DNA of 13,930 nucleotides, taken from assembly GCF_000297435.1 (NCBI RefSeq), contig NZ_CAIP01000416.1:1-13930 (forward strand), read 5' to 3'. The notes beneath the pieces were generated by a model, which worked only from the letters and a program-made list of their open reading frames with translations, was not told where the DNA came from and searched no databases. Positions 1 to 7,407 of this stretch are shown piece after piece. This DNA comes from Microcystis sp. T1-4 (GTDB lineage Bacteria > Cyanobacteriota > Cyanobacteriia > Cyanobacteriales > Microcystaceae). How positions within the stretch are numbered: position 1 is the stretch's first letter; every line of letters begins with the position of its first letter. A program made the translations under genes and the position numbers.

Positions 1-219
1 GTTGATTTAACTTCTGGTAGAAAAGGGGCTAAGTCTGGAAAAGGTTTCTCGCCGGTTATGGTTGGACAAAAATGGACTATTGAGCAACTGTCTCAATTGG
101 CAACAGTCCATACTCGCTTTGGTTGGCAAACCTCTAATCTTAGAAAACATTTGCGACTAGAAAAGTCTAAAAATAAAGCAGAACAATCGCCCGAAAGTCA
201 TGCTAACGATGGCATTGCT
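1..219 (+). pseudogene. IscB-like (RRXRR/RuvC) nuclease, internal fragment
   Basis: Open in frame 1 from the left edge, so the 5' part lies outside the window. The translation reads as the RuvC-III end of an RRXRR/HNH (IscB-like) protein: a KGFSPVMVGQKW segment, then FGWQTSNLRKHLRLEKSK, then ESHANDGIA, which fits the H-x-x-D catalytic corner of the third RuvC motif. The coding match stops at about 219, where a MITE is inserted; the frame reads on into it and meets TAA at 253-255. IscB proteins are RNA-guided nucleases of IS200/IS605-type elements, ancestral to Cas9. A C-terminal piece in the same frame lies at 493-705. The family is assigned from remembered motifs, so IsrB-like or another RRXRR protein is possible. 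The gene is clearly broken. Confidence 0.55.
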
Positions 220-227
220 AAGAGGGA

Positions 228-349
228 GGGAGCATCTCACCTTTGTAACCCCTAAATCAGGTTTTATGTCAAGCTATTTTGAAAGCCTTGCTAGAAACCA
301 GTTTTAGGGACAAGTATAATTACTCACTTGCATAAATGAGATACTCCCA
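228..349. mobile_element. MITE, ~122 bp, 8-bp target site duplication
   Basis: The ends are imperfect inverted repeats: 228-248 begins GGGAGCATCTCA and 328-348 ends TGAGATACTCCC, with 16 of 21 positions matching. Direct repeats AAGAGGGA at 220-227 and 350-357 fit an 8-bp target duplication. The interior has no coding potential, so this is a non-autonomous element. It sits inside the IscB-like fragment. A longer element at 10795-11017 has a related terminal core. The parent IS family is not assigned. Confidence 0.7.
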
Positions 350-429
350 AAGAGGGATATTTATGAAGTGGAATCTGACCTGCGGAATGTTGGATATAAT
401 CTAATTATGTACTAAAAACAGGAAATTCA

Positions 430-489
430 TGACAAATATTCACTCGATCATCGGTATATTCCCCTCCAATGAAGAAGCAGACATAGTTG
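430..489 (+). pseudogene. N-terminal stub of a stress-protein-like gene
   Basis: ATG at 430 has an AGGA Shine-Dalgarno five bases upstream. The first residues, MTNIHSIIGIFPSNEEADIV, resemble the start of YflT/general-stress-type domains, which open with a short strand followed by a helix that manages paired repeats. About 20 codons on, the sequence switches abruptly to IscB C-terminal coding sequence and the frame ends (TGG TAA). This is only a truncated start and makes no functional product. A TATAAT hexamer at 395-400 could be its old -10 box, but I see no convincing -35. The family guess rests on a very short peptide. Confidence 0.35.
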
Positions 490-492
490 TAA

Positions 493-705
493 GGTGGTAA
501 ACGACGTAAATATGGTGGCTCTACCACAAGACATGGGTTCCGTCAAGGAGATTTAATTTCTTCTCCCAAAGGAATTGATTATGTTAGTGGAGATACCGAA
601 AAACAGCTATCTGTAAGCGATGCCAATGGTCAACGATTGGGACAGATAACTGTTAGTAAGATTCAGTTAATTCGTCGTTCTAACGGTTTAATTGTTTCTC
701 ACTAA
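493..705 (+). pseudogene. IscB-like nuclease, C-terminal fragment
   Basis: There is no start codon; TAA at 490-492 lies directly upstream. The frame from GGT at 493 to TAA at 703-705 gives a 70-residue peptide with GGKRRKYGGSTTRHGFRQGD, then YVSGDTEKQLSVSD, and a final QLIRRSNGLIVSH. This matches the C-terminal region of cyanobacterial RRXRR/IscB-like proteins, the part that follows the last RuvC motif and contacts target DNA. It is in the same frame as the fragment at 1-219 and is probably the tail of the same ancestral gene. The linking ~60 codons are missing or replaced by other debris. Confidence 0.6.
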
Positions 706-716
706 CTTATGTAAAG

Positions 717-755
717 CCGCCCTCCGTTATCGCTAAAGGGCGGGTTTCAGACCCA
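717..755 (+). terminator. IS200/IS605-type right-end hairpin, terminator-like
   Basis: Stem CCGCCCT (717-723) pairs with AGGGCGG (737-743) over a 13-nt loop. A small GGGT/ACCC hairpin and a T run follow (755-760 region). This type of structure follows nuclease genes of IS200/IS605-like elements and could also stop transcription. It ends about 10 bases before the radical SAM start codon, so the operon's leader is either very short or starts inside IS sequence. Confidence 0.5.
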
Positions 756-763
756 GTTTTTCG

Positions 764-2338
764 ATGAAAGCCCTGTTACTCTACCCTGAGTTTCCCCAGT
801 CTTTCTGGTCTTACGATCGCTTTATGGAAATCGCGGGACTGAAAGCCACCATTCCACCCCTCGGCATCATTACTGTCGCCGCCCTCCTCCCCCAAAACTG
901 GGAGATTCGATTTTATGATCGCAACGTCAATCCTGAAACAGAAGCCGATTGGGAGTGGTGTGAGTTGGTTATCCTCTCTGCCATGTTGGTCCAGAAGCCA
1001 GATTTTCAAGCTCTGATTCAAAAAGCCGTGCAGTTAGGCAAAAAAGTCGCCGTTGGCGGTCCCTACCCCACCTCTGTCCCCCAGGATGCCCTGGATTCTG
1101 GAGCGGACTATCTCATTTTGGATGAGGGAGAGTTAACCGTTCCCCTGTTTTTGGAGGCGATCGCTCAAGGTCAAAGCCAGGGAATTTTCCGCTCTGGGGA
1201 CAAACCAGACGTGACCCTCAGCCCCATCCCCCGCTTCGACCTGCTTCAGCGAGACGATTACTTAATGATGGCAGTGCAATTCTCTCGCGGCTGTCCTTTT
1301 AACTGCGAATTTTGCGACATTATTTCCCTCTACGGGCGCAAATCTCGTACTAAAGAGCCGAGTCAGATTTTAGCAGAATTGCAGACTCTCTACGACCTAG
1401 GCTGGCGCGGTTCGTTGTTCATCGTCGATGACAACTTTATTGGCAATCAGCGCAACGTCAAACGCTTTCTCAGAGACTTGATTCCCTGGATGAAGCAGCA
1501 CGACTATCCCTTCACCTTTATTACTGAAGCCTCGGTCAATTTGGCAGAGGATGATGAATTGTTAAGCCTGATGGCTGAGGCGGGGTTTTATTCTGTCTTT
1601 CTGGGGATTGAAACTCCTGACCAAGATAGTCTGCAAGTGACGCGCAAACTGCAAAATACTCGCAATCCACTGGTGGAAGCCTGTCGTAAGATTAATGCAG
1701 CCGGTTTGCTAATCTATGCTGGATTTATCTTGGGGTTTGATGGAGAGCGCTCTGGTGCGGGGGAAAGGATTCAAGCCTTTGTGGAAGAAACCAGTATTCC
1801 TCAGCCCATGTTAGGCATCCTCCAGGCTCCGCCCAACACGGCGCTCTGGAATCGTCTCAAACGGGAACAGCGTTTAGTTGAGGGTGACAGCATCCATCCG
1901 ACGGGAGATCAGAATAGCTTGATGAATTTTATCCCCACCCGCCCGATTGCCGAAATTGCCAGAGAGTATGTCGAAGGCTTCTGGACGCTGTACGAACCCA
2001 GCCACTATCTCCGACGCTGTTTCCAACAATGTCTCGGTCTGGGTTTGCAGTCAAAACACAAGCAAACCATGCAATTTCCCGTGGGGAAGGGGTTACGGCT
2101 GATTACCCAGTTAATCTGGCATCAGGGTATCCGCCGAGCGGACATTCGGGGACAGTTTTGGCGGCAATTATGGACGATTTTGCGGAAAAAGCCCCAAGTT
2201 CTCAATCTGTATTTAGGTCTGTGCGCGGCGGGAGAACATTTTTGGGAGTACCGGGCCTTAGCCAGAGAACGGATTACTCAACAACTAGGCTACGATCCCT
2301 TAGAAGTTTCTGGTCGTCCCAACCAGAACTCATTCTGA
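764..2338 (+). CDS. B12-binding radical SAM protein, DUF4070 type
   Basis: A 524-residue protein. Residues ~1-150 resemble the cobalamin-binding Rossmann domain, although I do not see the DxHxxG base-off motif. The radical SAM cluster motif is CPFNCEFC, Cys177, Cys181 and Cys184 (C-x3-C-x2-C), which would ligate a 4Fe-4S cluster and generate a 5'-deoxyadenosyl radical from SAM. The C-terminal third fits the DUF4070 extension. Length and layout are normal for the family, which includes the hopanoid C-2 methylase HpnP and many uncharacterised paralogues; I cannot tell which this is. The start MKALLLYPEF is the canonical family N-terminus, though I see no good Shine-Dalgarno. It is the first gene of a tight operon: 23 bases separate its stop from the NACHT gene. 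A HIP1 octamer lies inside it at 1157-1164. Confidence 0.88.
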   Translation: MKALLLYPEFPQSFWSYDRFMEIAGLKATIPPLGIITVAALLPQNWEIRFYDRNVNPETEADWEWCELVILSAMLVQKPDFQALIQKAVQLGKKVAVGGPYPTSVPQDALDSGADYLILDEGELTVPLFLEAIAQGQSQGIFRSGDKPDVTLSPIPRFDLLQRDDYLMMAVQFSRGCPFNCEFCDIISLYGRKSRTKEPSQILAELQTLYDLGWRGSLFIVDDNFIGNQRNVKRFLRDLIPWMKQHDYPFTFITEASVNLAEDDELLSLMAEAGFYSVFLGIETPDQDSLQVTRKLQNTRNPLVEACRKINAAGLLIYAGFILGFDGERSGAGERIQAFVEETSIPQPMLGILQAPPNTALWNRLKREQRLVEGDSIHPTGDQNSLMNFIPTRPIAEIAREYVEGFWTLYEPSHYLRRCFQQCLGLGLQSKHKQTMQFPVGKGLRLITQLIWHQGIRRADIRGQFWRQLWTILRKKPQVLNLYLGLCAAGEHFWEYRALARERITQQLGYDPLEVSGRPNQNSF

Positions 2339-2361
2339 CTCGATAGGGAGGATTGGATTGT

Positions 2362-4671
2362 ATGGTCAAGAGATCGCTCCAGGCTTCCCCTTCGGGAATT
2401 AAACAGGCTAAACGAGCCTTTGCGCTCAAGGGGTGGACTCAGGAAAATCTAGCAGGGGAAGTGAACTTAAAGACCCGCCAGCCGATTTGGCGGTTTTTCA
2501 CAGGGAAACCCGTTGATCGCCAGGTTTTCCTGGAAATTTGTTCGATTCTGGATTTGGATTGGCGGGAGATTGCCCTCGCTCCGCCCGCAGAATTTCCTGA
2601 ACCAGGAGAACTGGCGAAAACTAATATTGATGCTCTGGTGCAAGAGGTGCGAGCGCAACGCCTGGACACCATCCAAAACCAGTGCGGCATCTTGCAGTTA
2701 CTAGACATCAGCCATCCAGTCAACATTGATGACATCTATGTGGATGTCAATATTTTGGCGGAAATTGCCAGTCAACAGTGGGTGGAGATTGCCGATTGGC
2801 AAAACTTGGGTCCCGCTGAATTCGATCGCGTCGGCTTGGGAGAGGTTGAGCAGAAGCAAATACCCGGAATGCAGGCTGTTGAAACTTACTCAAAGCTCAG
2901 AGTTTTGGGGAGACCGGGGGTTGGCAAAACGACCTTTTTGCAACATCTGGCGATTCAGTGCAACCAAGGCGAGTTTGCGGCGAATCAAGTGCCGATTTTT
3001 ATCTTATTGAGAGAATTTGCCGAGGAGTCCAGGCCCAGTGGTGAATTTAGCCTGTTCAACTACATCGGTCAGGCATTGCTCACCTCGGGAATTTCCAACC
3101 CGTCTGTGCTGGAAACCTTACTGCAAGCGGGCAGAGTCCTGCTGTTGCTCGATGGCATGGATGAAGTTCTCAACCAGGACATTACAGCAGTTCTGAGAGA
3201 AATTCGCCAATTCTCAGAAAAGTATCATCGCAATCGATTTGTAGTAACCTGTCGCACCGCTGCCCAAAAACTCCAGATTCGAGGTTTCACTGATGTAGAA
3301 ATTGCCCCCTTTACCCAGGCACAAATCAGCACCTTCGCGCAAAAGTGGTTTGTGGCACTGGGCAAAACGACTGCTCAAGCGGGGCAGGAGCAGTCGGCTC
3401 AGTTTATGCAGAAGTTGGACTTGCCGGAAAACTGGCAATTTCGGCAACTGGTGGTGACACCTCTGTTTCTGCATCTCGCCTGCTGGGTGTTTCAGGGTCA
3501 AGGGAAATTTCCGAGCAAGCGGGCTGAGTTTTATAAACAAGGGCTGGATTTGCTGCTGGGTAAATGGGATGAAGCTCGAGGAGTCGAACGCGATCAGGTT
3601 TACCGGGGGTTTTTATTGCCCCAAAAATTGAGGCTGTTGAGCCAGCTTGCAGCAGTGACTTTTGAACAGGGGCAGTATTTTTTTGAGCAACGCACGATTG
3701 AGCAATACATTGGCGACTATTTGCGGAATTTGCCAGGTGCAACCCTAGAAGCAGAGGAACTCCAACTCGAAAGCGAAGCCATGCTGAAAGCGATCGAGGC
3801 ACAGCATGGAATCCTCACAGAACGGGCGCGAGGCATTTTTTCATTTTCTTATCTGGCATTTCAAGAATACTTCACGGCTCGAAAAATAGTTGCCAGCCAT
3901 AATTTGCAGGCATTAGAACAAGCACTGGGAGGGTTGGTGAGTCACATCACCGATTCCCACTGGCGCGAAGTCTTCTTGTTAACGGCTGCCATGTTGCGAA
4001 GTGCAGATGCGCTGGTGCAGTTGATGAAGCAACAAATTGATGCCTTAGTCGCGCAAGACTCCTATCTGCAAGAGTTTTTGAGTTGGGCCAGCCAAAAATC
4101 CCAGCAGCTCCCAGACGAACCCAAAGTGGCGACCGCACGCGCATTTTACCTTGCCCTTGCCCAAAGCCCACATACGGCAGATCGCTTTGCCTTAGCCAGC
4201 ACGCTCGATCAGGGGATGTTGTTAGACGCGGCGTTGGAGAACTTGCTGGTAGAGTTTGCCATCGACCACAGTCAGGATTTTGCATACGTCAATGCTTGTA
4301 GCGAGGCACTCAACAACATTCTGGTGATGGTTCTGGATGCTGGATTTTATAAGTCTTTGCAACAATTGAGAGACCAACTGCCACCTCCGAGTCAAAACCT
4401 GGAACGGCTTCAGCACTGGTGGCAGAAAAACTATTCTGCCTGGGTGGAACAGTTGCGGGGTGCGATCGCCAATTATCGCAATATTCATCATCCCTGGCAG
4501 TTTACGACTGACCAACAGCAGATGCTCCAACGCTACTATGATGCCAATCAACTCCTGATCGATTGTTTGAATAGTAACTGCGAAATAACAGCCGCAATCC
4601 GGCAAGAAATTGAAGCCACGTTGCTGTTACCTCAAAAGGACTTGGAAGATCGGGAATGGCAAGGAGATTAA
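2362..4671 (+). CDS. NACHT-domain NTPase with N-terminal HTH and NCH2-like C-terminus
   Basis: A 769-residue STAND-type NTPase. Start ATG 2362 is chosen because AGGGAGG (2345-2351) sits 10 bases upstream; an in-frame TTG at 2353 is too close to it. Residues ~10-65 form an XRE-like helix-turn-helix (GWTQENLAGEV, then FFTGKPVDRQVF). The NACHT domain has Walker A GRPGVGKTT (183-191) and Walker B VLLLLDGMDEV (259-269). A helical middle region follows. The C-terminus, from Trp712 (WQFTTDQQQMLQRYYDAN), resembles the NCH2 helical domain of bacterial NACHT conflict proteins. Such proteins are predicted, and in some cases shown, to sense invaders and trigger abortive defence; no separate nuclease or TIR effector is visible here. 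Its stop is one base from the next start codon. A HIP1 octamer lies at 4462-4469. Confidence 0.88.
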   Translation: MVKRSLQASPSGIKQAKRAFALKGWTQENLAGEVNLKTRQPIWRFFTGKPVDRQVFLEICSILDLDWREIALAPPAEFPEPGELAKTNIDALVQEVRAQRLDTIQNQCGILQLLDISHPVNIDDIYVDVNILAEIASQQWVEIADWQNLGPAEFDRVGLGEVEQKQIPGMQAVETYSKLRVLGRPGVGKTTFLQHLAIQCNQGEFAANQVPIFILLREFAEESRPSGEFSLFNYIGQALLTSGISNPSVLETLLQAGRVLLLLDGMDEVLNQDITAVLREIRQFSEKYHRNRFVVTCRTAAQKLQIRGFTDVEIAPFTQAQISTFAQKWFVALGKTTAQAGQEQSAQFMQKLDLPENWQFRQLVVTPLFLHLACWVFQGQGKFPSKRAEFYKQGLDLLLGKWDEARGVERDQVYRGFLLPQKLRLLSQLAAVTFEQGQYFFEQRTIEQYIGDYLRNLPGATLEAEELQLESEAMLKAIEAQHGILTERARGIFSFSYLAFQEYFTARKIVASHNLQALEQALGGLVSHITDSHWREVFLLTAAMLRSADALVQLMKQQIDALVAQDSYLQEFLSWASQKSQQLPDEPKVATARAFYLALAQSPHTADRFALASTLDQGMLLDAALENLLVEFAIDHSQDFAYVNACSEALNNILVMVLDAGFYKSLQQLRDQLPPPSQNLERLQHWWQKNYSAWVEQLRGAIANYRNIHHPWQFTTDQQQMLQRYYDANQLLIDCLNSNCEITAAIRQEIEATLLLPQKDLEDREWQGD

Positions 4672-4672
4672 A

Positions 4673-5449
4673 TTGATAGACCACTCATTTGGATTTTACG
4701 GGTTCGCTTTCTTTGGGATCATCCTGGCGCGATACTTTCTCGTGGCTGGGGGAACCTATTTGTTCTTCTATTCGCCCTTGAGTCAGTCCTTTGTCAATCA
4801 CAACCTGCGGCATTGGTCTCCCTCTTGGCGATCGATTCAACAAGATATCACGCTCTCGGTTCTTTCGGCGGGGGTGTTTGCGCTGGCGGCGGCTTTCATC
4901 ATGACAGGATACAGTTGGGGCATTACCCGCTTATACAGCCACCCTCAACAGTATGGGCTGTGTTATTTAGGGGTTAGTTATGGCGCTGTGTTGGTTCTCC
5001 AGGATGCCTATTTCTATCTCACCCATCGCTTGTTTCACCACCCGTCACTCTTTCGGTGGTTACACCAGGGACATCATCGCTCGCGCTATCCTACCCCGTG
5101 GACTTCGTTTGCCTTTGACCCACTAGATGCGATCGTTCAGTCTCTCTTCCTGGTCGGCATTGTCTTTGTCCTTCCCCTGCATTTCATCACGTTAATTGCG
5201 GCACTCACCACGATGACGATCTGGGCAGTGTTAAATCATCTTGGGATCGATCGCTTGCCCTCCTCATTTCCCCATCATTGGTTGGGTCGGTGGTTTATTG
5301 GTCCTGCCCATCATTCCATTCATCATCGCAAGTACACCGTACATTACGGTCTATATTTCACGTTCTGGGACAAACTCCTCGGAACTCAAGACCCCGATTA
5401 TGAGCAGAAGTTTGATGAGCGTCTGACGGGTAAAGTCGATGGAGTTTAA
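4673..5449 (+). CDS. Sterol desaturase / fatty acid hydroxylase superfamily membrane protein
   Basis: The start is taken as TTG 4673, because AAGGAG (4661-4666) lies six bases upstream and overlaps the end of the NACHT gene. This gives 258 residues with several hydrophobic segments (~8-33, 62-80, 98-112, 152-185). Histidine boxes typical of the di-iron superfamily are visible: THRLFHH (117-123), HQGHH (131-135), His189 in LNHLG, and HHSIHH (213-218). These bind two irons for O2-dependent hydroxylation or desaturation of a lipid or carotenoid-like substrate in the membrane. The substrate cannot be read from sequence. The one-base gap to the NACHT stop strongly suggests coupled translation. An upstream in-frame ATG at 4610 lies inside the NACHT gene and lacks a ribosome site. 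Confidence 0.85.
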   Translation: MIDHSFGFYGFAFFGIILARYFLVAGGTYLFFYSPLSQSFVNHNLRHWSPSWRSIQQDITLSVLSAGVFALAAAFIMTGYSWGITRLYSHPQQYGLCYLGVSYGAVLVLQDAYFYLTHRLFHHPSLFRWLHQGHHRSRYPTPWTSFAFDPLDAIVQSLFLVGIVFVLPLHFITLIAALTTMTIWAVLNHLGIDRLPSSFPHHWLGRWFIGPAHHSIHHRKYTVHYGLYFTFWDKLLGTQDPDYEQKFDERLTGKVDGV

Positions 5450-5453
5450 CTCG

Positions 5454-5619
5454 TGCATCGCCCGTTACATTTTGTCTCGTATTCAAGCAATTCATACAGA
5501 CTCAATCAATTCATACATCAAATCAAACAACCATCTATCAGGGTAATAGCAGAAGCAGAATTGTTGACTCGACTCAGGTAAGCAGTTCTCAAATCCAACA
5601 AATTCAATAAGGAGACTTC
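5454..5619 (+). promoter_or_regulatory. Repeated leader module, copy 1
   Basis: A 166-bp upstream region that recurs at 7471-7636 (10 hand-counted differences, about 94% identity) and 9288-9454 (about 90%). It includes a tandem CAATTCATACA (5488-5498 and 5507-5517, 19-bp period), a block AGCAGAAGCAGAATTGTT, the segment AGGTAAGCAGTTCTCAAAT, and a shared TAAGGAG ribosome site just before the ATG. The direct repeat could be an operator. No sigma-70 promoter is convincing. It probably carries the promoter and 5' UTR of the PEP-CTERM gene. Confidence 0.75.
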
Positions 5620-6441
5620 ATGAACTTCAACAAAATTATTTTAGTGACAGGTGCTATTGCTGTTAGTACCTTCGTTATAGCACCTGTTCAGGCAGCAACA
5701 ATTCTTTCCCATTGGACATTTGACGAAACAGGGGGCACTATCGCTGCCGATAGTGTAGGGGGACAAAACGGTATTTTACAGGGGAACGCCACACTTGTGG
5801 GTGGAGGAATTTCTGGAAATGCAATTAGCTTGAGTCAAGCCACTAATGACCTTGTTAACATGGGAAACATCTATGGTTTCACCAATAGCAACTTTTCCAT
5901 TTCAGCTTGGATTAACTCAACGGTACTTAACGATAACTTTGTCGTGGCAAGGCATACAGCAGGGATTGTGTCTGGATATATGGTATTTGTTAATGGTATC
6001 AACCTTGGGGAACGGCAATTGACGAAAGCAGGATTCTACGCACCTTTTCCTAACAGGCACGTATTGCATGGCAACACTACAGTAACAGATGGCGACTGGC
6101 ATCAAATAGCTGTGGTGTACGAGCAAGGTGGAAATTCTTTATTATATGTAGATGGTATCTTGGATGCGATCACTGCCAGTGATCCAATTGGGGCAACCTC
6201 GGCTCCTTTCCTAGTTGGAGGAGTTGCTGTAGGCTCTCAACCAACAGGATTGTATACAGGGTTGATTGACGACGTACAAGTATATAGTGGAGCTTTATCG
6301 GCTTCGGATATTCAGTTTCTCTATCATAACCCTGGAGTAGCAATTGGAGAATCCTCATCCATCCCCGAACCCTCATCAATTCTAGGAATACTGAGTTTAG
6401 GAGTATTAGGAATAGGTGCAGCTTTAAAGCGCAAATCTTGA
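5620..6441 (+). CDS. PEP-CTERM exported protein with LamG-like domain
   Basis: A 273-residue exported protein. Residues 1-~25 form a signal peptide (MNFNKIILVTG, a hydrophobic core, then PVQA). Residues ~28-240 read as a LamG/concanavalin A-like jellyroll: HWTFDETGG start, FSISAWIN, DGDWHQIAVVYE and a closing DDVQVYSGALSASDI. The C-terminus is a PEP-CTERM sorting signal, SSIPEPSSILGI followed by a hydrophobic helix and KRKS. Such proteins are processed by an exosortase and end up at the surface or in exopolysaccharide; no exosortase is in the window. A TAAGGAG site precedes the start. The first 33 coding bases are identical to the gene at 7637, after which the two diverge completely. A strong terminator follows. 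Confidence 0.88.
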   Translation: MNFNKIILVTGAIAVSTFVIAPVQAATILSHWTFDETGGTIAADSVGGQNGILQGNATLVGGGISGNAISLSQATNDLVNMGNIYGFTNSNFSISAWINSTVLNDNFVVARHTAGIVSGYMVFVNGINLGERQLTKAGFYAPFPNRHVLHGNTTVTDGDWHQIAVVYEQGGNSLLYVDGILDAITASDPIGATSAPFLVGGVAVGSQPTGLYTGLIDDVQVYSGALSASDIQFLYHNPGVAIGESSSIPEPSSILGILSLGVLGIGAALKRKS

Positions 6442-6452
6442 AGATAGTGCTA

Positions 6453-6488
6453 GAGGCATTTCCTATAAATGCCTCACCTTGCTTTTTT
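6453..6488 (+). terminator. Rho-independent terminator after PEP-CTERM gene 1
   Basis: A perfect 9-bp stem GAGGCATTT / AAATGCCTC (6453-6461 with 6467-6475), a five-base loop, then a T run at 6483-6488. It lies between two convergent units: the PEP-CTERM gene and the minus-strand toxin, whose stop is at 6511. Confidence 0.8.
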
Positions 6489-6510
6489 ACAGAGATCATC
6501 TAAACAAATT

Positions 6511-6765
6511 CTAACGATAACTTTCCCTTCTGTGTCGAACTCGCATCACTTTCACAACTTGGTTTTTATCATCAATTTCGTAAATAATTCGATACTCTCC
6601 AACTCGAACACGGTAATCTTGTAGGGAGTTTTTCAACTTAAGACATCCAGATGGTCTAGGATTAGTGTTTAAGGCTCTAATGACCGGAATAATACGCTCA
6701 AATAAATCAGCAGGTAATTTTCTTAAATCCCGTTCCGCCTGTTTTTCTAGAAGAACTTCATACAT
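6511..6765 (-). CDS. RelE/ParE-family toxin
   Basis: An 84-residue basic protein starting MYEVLLEKQAERDLRKLP and ending YRVRVGEYRIIYEI ... VMRVRHRRESYR. This is the classic RelE fold pattern: an N-terminal helix pair, then strands carrying Arg and Tyr residues that in RelE cleave mRNA in the ribosomal A site. The start is ATG at 6763-6765, because it overlaps the antitoxin stop in the 8-base string ATGTATGA, typical of coupled toxin-antitoxin genes. A longer in-frame start at 6792 would lie deep within the antitoxin gene. All expected C-terminal residues appear present, so it is probably functional. Confidence 0.88.
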   Translation of the reverse strand: MYEVLLEKQAERDLRKLPADLFERIIPVIRALNTNPRPSGCLKLKNSLQDYRVRVGEYRIIYEIDDKNQVVKVMRVRHRRESYR

Positions 6766-6961
6766 CCGTTGAATAATCTTTGAGAAAGTCATCTAGAGAA
6801 CGAAACTCAAGGGGTTTCTGGCGCATTTCGGCTAAAGCCTTTAAATCTTCAATCGCTTCAATTTGCTCTAACATCTCTTGATAAACCTCAATATCGAGAA
6901 TAACCGACACTGGTTTCCCATCGCGTAAAACTATTTCAGGGTCTTTAGGCTGAGTTGTCAT
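6758..6961 (-). CDS. Phd/YefM-type antitoxin
   Basis: A 67-residue acidic protein: MTTQPKDPEIVLRDGKPVSVILDIEVYQEML, then an acidic helical tail ending FLKDYSTDV. The short N-terminal strand/turn resembles the Phd/YefM DNA-binding fold, and the C-terminal helix would wrap the toxin. It is the first gene of a two-gene minus-strand operon and overlaps the RelE toxin by 8 bases. Antitoxins of this family usually repress their own promoter; a good promoter lies 31 bases upstream. It is somewhat shorter than typical Phd proteins (~75-85 residues). Confidence 0.82.
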   Translation of the reverse strand: MTTQPKDPEIVLRDGKPVSVILDIEVYQEMLEQIEAIEDLKALAEMRQKPLEFRSLDDFLKDYSTDV

Positions 6962-6991
6962 AATTTAGCTGTTTAGTTAGTATTTATTTCT

Positions 6992-7020
6992 ATTGTAGAT
7001 TTTAGCAAAGGCCAATTCAA
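6992..7020 (-). promoter_or_regulatory. Sigma-70-like promoter of the RelE-type TA operon
   Basis: On the minus strand, TTGAAT (-35, 7015-7020) and TACAAT (-10, 6992-6997) are separated by exactly 17 bases, 31 bases before the antitoxin ATG. The -35 hexamer is also the outermost six bases of the IS30 relic's terminal repeat, so this looks like a hybrid promoter made by the insertion. Confidence 0.6.
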
Positions 7021-7368
7021 GTTTGAAGTGCACCAGTACCTGACTGACTGAAGAATACCTCAGATGGAGTGCGATAGTCAAGGGCTTTTCGGGGTCGATG
7101 GTTGATTAAGTCTGTCACTCGGTCTACCTCAGCTTGTTTGACGATGAGAGAAATTTGTCCCTTTCGGGAAAAACTGCCGCATGAGACCGTTAGTATGCTC
7201 GTTGAGTCCTCGCTCCCAAGAATGGTAAGGATTAGCAAAGTAGCATTTAACTCCTAATTGATGTGAGGAGCTTCGTCTTGGTTTTCCTCTCTTGGTGGTA
7301 CAAGTCAGGTTACCTTGATGAGCCTCCTCATTGGAAGACTACCCTAGTGGTGCACTTCATTTTTGAAT
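7015..7368. mobile_element. Internally deleted IS30-family relic
   Basis: It is bounded by inverted repeats 7015-7035 and 7348-7368 (18 of 21 matching), which share ATTCAA, three variable bases and TGAAGTGCACCA. Between them lies only the C-terminal part of an IS30-type transposase on the minus strand and ~90 bp of its 5' end region. A complete IS30 is about 1 kb, so most of the element is lost. No clear short target duplication is visible. Confidence 0.72.
7017..7260 (-). pseudogene. IS30-family transposase, C-terminal fragment, frameshifted
   Basis: Minus strand. One frame reads LGVKCYFANPYHSWERGLNE and continues HTNGLMRQFFPKGTNF; a frameshift near 7150 moves to a second frame reading VKQAEVDRVTDLINHRPRK and ending LDYRTPSEVFF. 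These are the conserved end of the IS30 DDE domain (the E of WERG.NE is the catalytic Glu region) and the final NxRPRKxLxYxTP motif. The N-terminal two thirds are absent and the frame is broken, so there is no activity. Its stop codon lies within the terminal repeat, as is usual for compact IS elements. Confidence 0.8.
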
Positions 7369-7407
7369 CGGCGTTTGGTTGTTTTCGTCTTCCTAAGTCC
7401 AAAAATC

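Noticed and set aside
764..2338. Naming the radical SAM gene hpnP (hopanoid C-2 methylase).
   Set aside because: The domain layout fits, but DUF4070 proteins have many cyanobacterial paralogues and no hopanoid genes are nearby. A phylogeny with true HpnP would be needed.
4222..4605. Long minus-strand open frames inside the NACHT gene.
   Set aside because: Antisense shadows of a well-supported gene with intact NACHT and C-terminal motifs; no ribosome sites or known domains.
5453..5581. A 42-codon GTG-started open frame inside leader copy 1 (VHRPLHFVSYSS start, ELLTRLR end) that could be a leader peptide.
   Set aside because: Copy 2 has TGA at the fifth codon and copy 3 has TAA mid-way; differences between copies are mostly not synonymous. 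It is not conserved as coding sequence, though it could be decayed gene end.
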